From positions 1 through 64,000 of the forward strand of contig NZ_SUHQ01000005.1 in NCBI RefSeq assembly GCF_004962245.1: DNA of 64,000 nt, in the 5' to 3' direction. The DNA comes from Mesorhizobium sp. Lineage in GTDB: Bacteria; Pseudomonadota; Alphaproteobacteria; Rhizobiales; Rhizobiaceae. The stretch's first letter is position 1. Each line of letters opens with the position of its first letter. Shown here one piece after another: positions 62,432-64,000 of this stretch. The notes beneath the pieces were generated by a model. The model was not told where the DNA came from and did not search any database. It saw nothing but the letters and a program-made list of their open reading frames with translations. A program made the translations under genes and the position numbers.

Positions 62432-62467
62432 AAAAGGCCCGCGCCGTTGGCGGCGCGGGCCTTTTTT
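62431..62467 (+). terminator. Intrinsic terminator after the sulfatase gene
   Basis: GGCCCGCGCCG-TTGG-CGGCGCGGGCC forms a very stable hairpin flanked by AAAAA and TTTTTT. It starts at the stop codon and is symmetric, so it also serves the convergent PRC-barrel gene. Confidence 0.92.
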
Positions 62468-62482
62468 CATCGTCGGAGCGAA

Positions 62483-63919
62483 CTACCGCATGATCATGCG
62501 CTGCTCGTCGCGCTTCTCGGCATAGCTGCCCTTGTCGTAGGCGACCTGCGCCTCGAGCTGCTCCTTGGTGAAGGTCGTGTACAAGTACTTCTTGCCATCC
62601 TTGTCGGTCATGAATTTGAGGTTGTCCATGCCGACCGCCACTTCCTTCTCGCCAACGCCGAGGAAGCCGCCGACGTCGACAATGACCGCGTCAGTCTTTT
62701 TGTCCGGCGCCAACACGACATCGCCGATCTCGCCGACCTTGGCGTCATTGGCGCCGTAGACGGTCGTGCCGATCAGATCTTCGCCGCGGATCTCCTCGAT
62801 CGGCATTTCGGTCAGCGCCGACTTGTCGATCGCCGCGGTCTGCGTCTGGTCGGGGGCTTCAGGCGTACCGGCAGCCGGAGCCTCGGCTGTCTTGTCCATT
62901 GGGGCCGGAGCAGCGGGATCAGGCGTTACAGCAGCCGGAGCCTCGGCCGTCTTGTCCATTGGGGTCGGAGCAGCGGTGTCGGGCGTTGCCGCCGGGGCTT
63001 CCGCCGTCTTTTCCGCCGGTGCTGGAGCCGGAGTGACAGCAGGCGTGGTCGTCACCGGCTGAGGTGCCGCCGCGTCATTGGATGCGGTGGTCGCCGGGGC
63101 CGGATCGTACGGCTTGCGGTCGAAATCCGGCAACGCCTCCAGTTCCTCCTTCGTGGTCTGGGCGACCAGCCAGCGATCGCCATTCTTCTCGGCCCACTGG
63201 GCCTTGTCGAACTGATAGGTTACGTTCTTTTCGCCGATGCCAAGGAAGCCACCGACGCCGATCACCAGCGACTCTGCCTTGCCATCCTTGGCCAGGACGA
63301 TGTCGTTCACGTCGCCGATGTTCTGAGCGTCGTCGGCAGTGCCGTTGTAGACGGTTTCGCCGATGATGTTGGTGGCAAGATTACCGTCGGCGCGCTTCAC
63401 GGGCTCGGCAGGAGCCGCCGGAGCGTTCTGTGCGGTGGTATCGGTCGAGGCGGAAGGCGCGGCAGGAGCCGTGGCCGTGGTGTCATTGGCCGCAGGAGCC
63501 GGATCGTAAGGCCTGCGGTCGAAGTCCGGCTTCGCCGTCAACTCATCCTTTGACGTCTCGGCGATCAGCCAGCGGTCGCCGTTCCGTTCGGCCCATTCCA
63601 GCTTGTTGTAGTCGAAAGCGACATTCTTGGCACCGATGCCGAGAAAGCCGCCGACGCCGATGACAGCGGATTCGGCCTGGCCGTTTTCATCGAAGACGAC
63701 ATCGCTCACCATGCCAATGTTCTCGGCGTCGTCGCCTGTGCCGTTATAGACCGATTCACCGATGATGTTGGTGACAAGGCTGCCCTCGGTGCGCTGCACG
63801 ACCGGTGCAGCTTCCTCGGTGGCAGGCGGCGCCGGGGCCGGTGTTGTCTGCGACTGCGCATAAGCGCCTGTTGCGACCAGCATCGTAAGTGCGGTCGTGG
63901 CTAAAAGGGTGCGTACCAT
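62483..63919 (-). CDS. Secreted protein with three PRC-barrel domains
   Basis: The protein is 478 aa from ATG 63919; GGAGAG lies eight bases before it. A Sec signal ends at GAYAQ. Two near-identical PRC-barrel units follow (each with NIIGE(S/T)VYNGT, VIGVGGFLGIG and a closing FDR(R/K)PYDPAPA). A Pro/Ala-rich linker with 20-residue repeats comes next, then a third, more divergent PRC barrel (DLIGTTVYGANDAKVGEIGDVV, VDVGGFLGVGEKEV). PRC barrels bind RNA or proteins in RimM and photosynthetic reaction centres; secreted forms of this kind are common in rhizobia with unknown role. Monocistronic. Confidence 0.85.
   Translation of the reverse strand: MVRTLLATTALTMLVATGAYAQSQTTPAPAPPATEEAAPVVQRTEGSLVTNIIGESVYNGTGDDAENIGMVSDVVFDENGQAESAVIGVGGFLGIGAKNVAFDYNKLEWAERNGDRWLIAETSKDELTAKPDFDRRPYDPAPAANDTTATAPAAPSASTDTTAQNAPAAPAEPVKRADGNLATNIIGETVYNGTADDAQNIGDVNDIVLAKDGKAESLVIGVGGFLGIGEKNVTYQFDKAQWAEKNGDRWLVAQTTKEELEALPDFDRKPYDPAPATTASNDAAAPQPVTTTPAVTPAPAPAEKTAEAPAATPDTAAPTPMDKTAEAPAAVTPDPAAPAPMDKTAEAPAAGTPEAPDQTQTAAIDKSALTEMPIEEIRGEDLIGTTVYGANDAKVGEIGDVVLAPDKKTDAVIVDVGGFLGVGEKEVAVGMDNLKFMTDKDGKKYLYTTFTKEQLEAQVAYDKGSYAEKRDEQRMIMR
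62871..62990. repeat. Two 60-bp tandem repeats in the PRC-protein linker
   Basis: Units 62871-62930 and 62931-62990 share GCAGCCGGAGCCTCGGC, GTCTTGTCCATTGGGG and GGAGCAGCGG in the same positions; a third partial unit follows. They encode the repeat PMDKTAEAPAA plus a Thr/Pro/Asp tail. Copy number could vary between strains. Confidence 0.8.
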
Positions 63920-64000
63920 GATCATCTCTCCTCGTGATTTCGTGTACGCCGCGCCTAATTGAGCTATGGAAAGATCGGACGCAGCGTCTTCACATGTCAC

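Overview
The window looks like chromosome (or a large replicon) of an alphaproteobacterium of the order Hyphomicrobiales, most likely Mesorhizobium or a close relative. The evidence is the high GC content with strong GC at third codon positions, the density of sugar and amine ABC importers, the many Gfo/Idh/MocA oxidoreductases, and intergenic palindromic repeats of the type I associate with Mesorhizobium. This assignment comes from reading alone. No rRNA, tRNA, CRISPR array, transposase or phage gene was seen.

Region 1 (0.1-11.1 kb): a DUF1353 lipoprotein-like gene, then a leftward ABC sugar importer (ATPase, two permeases, Tat-type binding protein) with a GntR/FCD regulator and a DapA-like aldolase. 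A LacI regulator, an HSL-family esterase and a Gfo/Idh/MocA oxidoreductase follow. A decayed gene remnant lies at 7511-7696.

Region 2 (11.2-25.1 kb): a rightward catabolic array with tightly overlapping genes. It holds binding protein, two permeases, two TIM-barrel isomerases, a Gfo/Idh oxidoreductase, an alpha/beta hydrolase, a pentulose/hexulose-phosphate 3-epimerase, a ROK kinase and a UgpC-like ATPase. A second, ribose/fructose-type importer and another oxidoreductase come next. The two importers begin with a shared 66-bp promoter/operator (55 of 66 identical). The second copy is followed by a relic of the first importer's signal-peptide coding region. The array looks like uptake and phosphorylation of an unusual sugar or polyol, possibly allose/allulose-like.

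Region 3 (25.1-40.7 kb): a small secreted protein, an Fbp/PhnS-type importer, a TetR-controlled RND efflux pump, an L,D-transpeptidase, small membrane proteins, an OmpR-like protein whose receiver has lost its phosphorylation site, a normal response regulator, and a soluble GAF-PAS hybrid histidine kinase.

Region 4 (41.1-58.6 kb): an apparent regulon for a methylated or quaternary amine. It contains a Rieske oxygenase with a Glu bridging residue, a class III aminotransferase, a PotABCD-type importer with two tandem binding proteins, an FAD amine oxidase, a BetI-like TetR regulator, a PMT-like N-methyltransferase, two overlapping PYROXD2-like FAD oxidoreductases, a GcvT/DmdA-family protein, an 86-aa protein and a membrane dipeptidase. 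Three 16-bp inverted repeats (pattern YTGAAT-N4-RTTCAA) stand before three of its transcription units and are probable sites for the BetI-like protein. A strongly structured leader precedes the importer. I consider this the most interesting system in the window.

Region 5 (58.7-64 kb): a ring-cleavage dioxygenase / carboxylesterase / small acetyltransferase operon resembling quinone-detoxification mhqO-mhqD, divergent from a sulfatase/phosphonate monoester hydrolase across a palindromic operator, then a secreted protein with three PRC-barrel domains.
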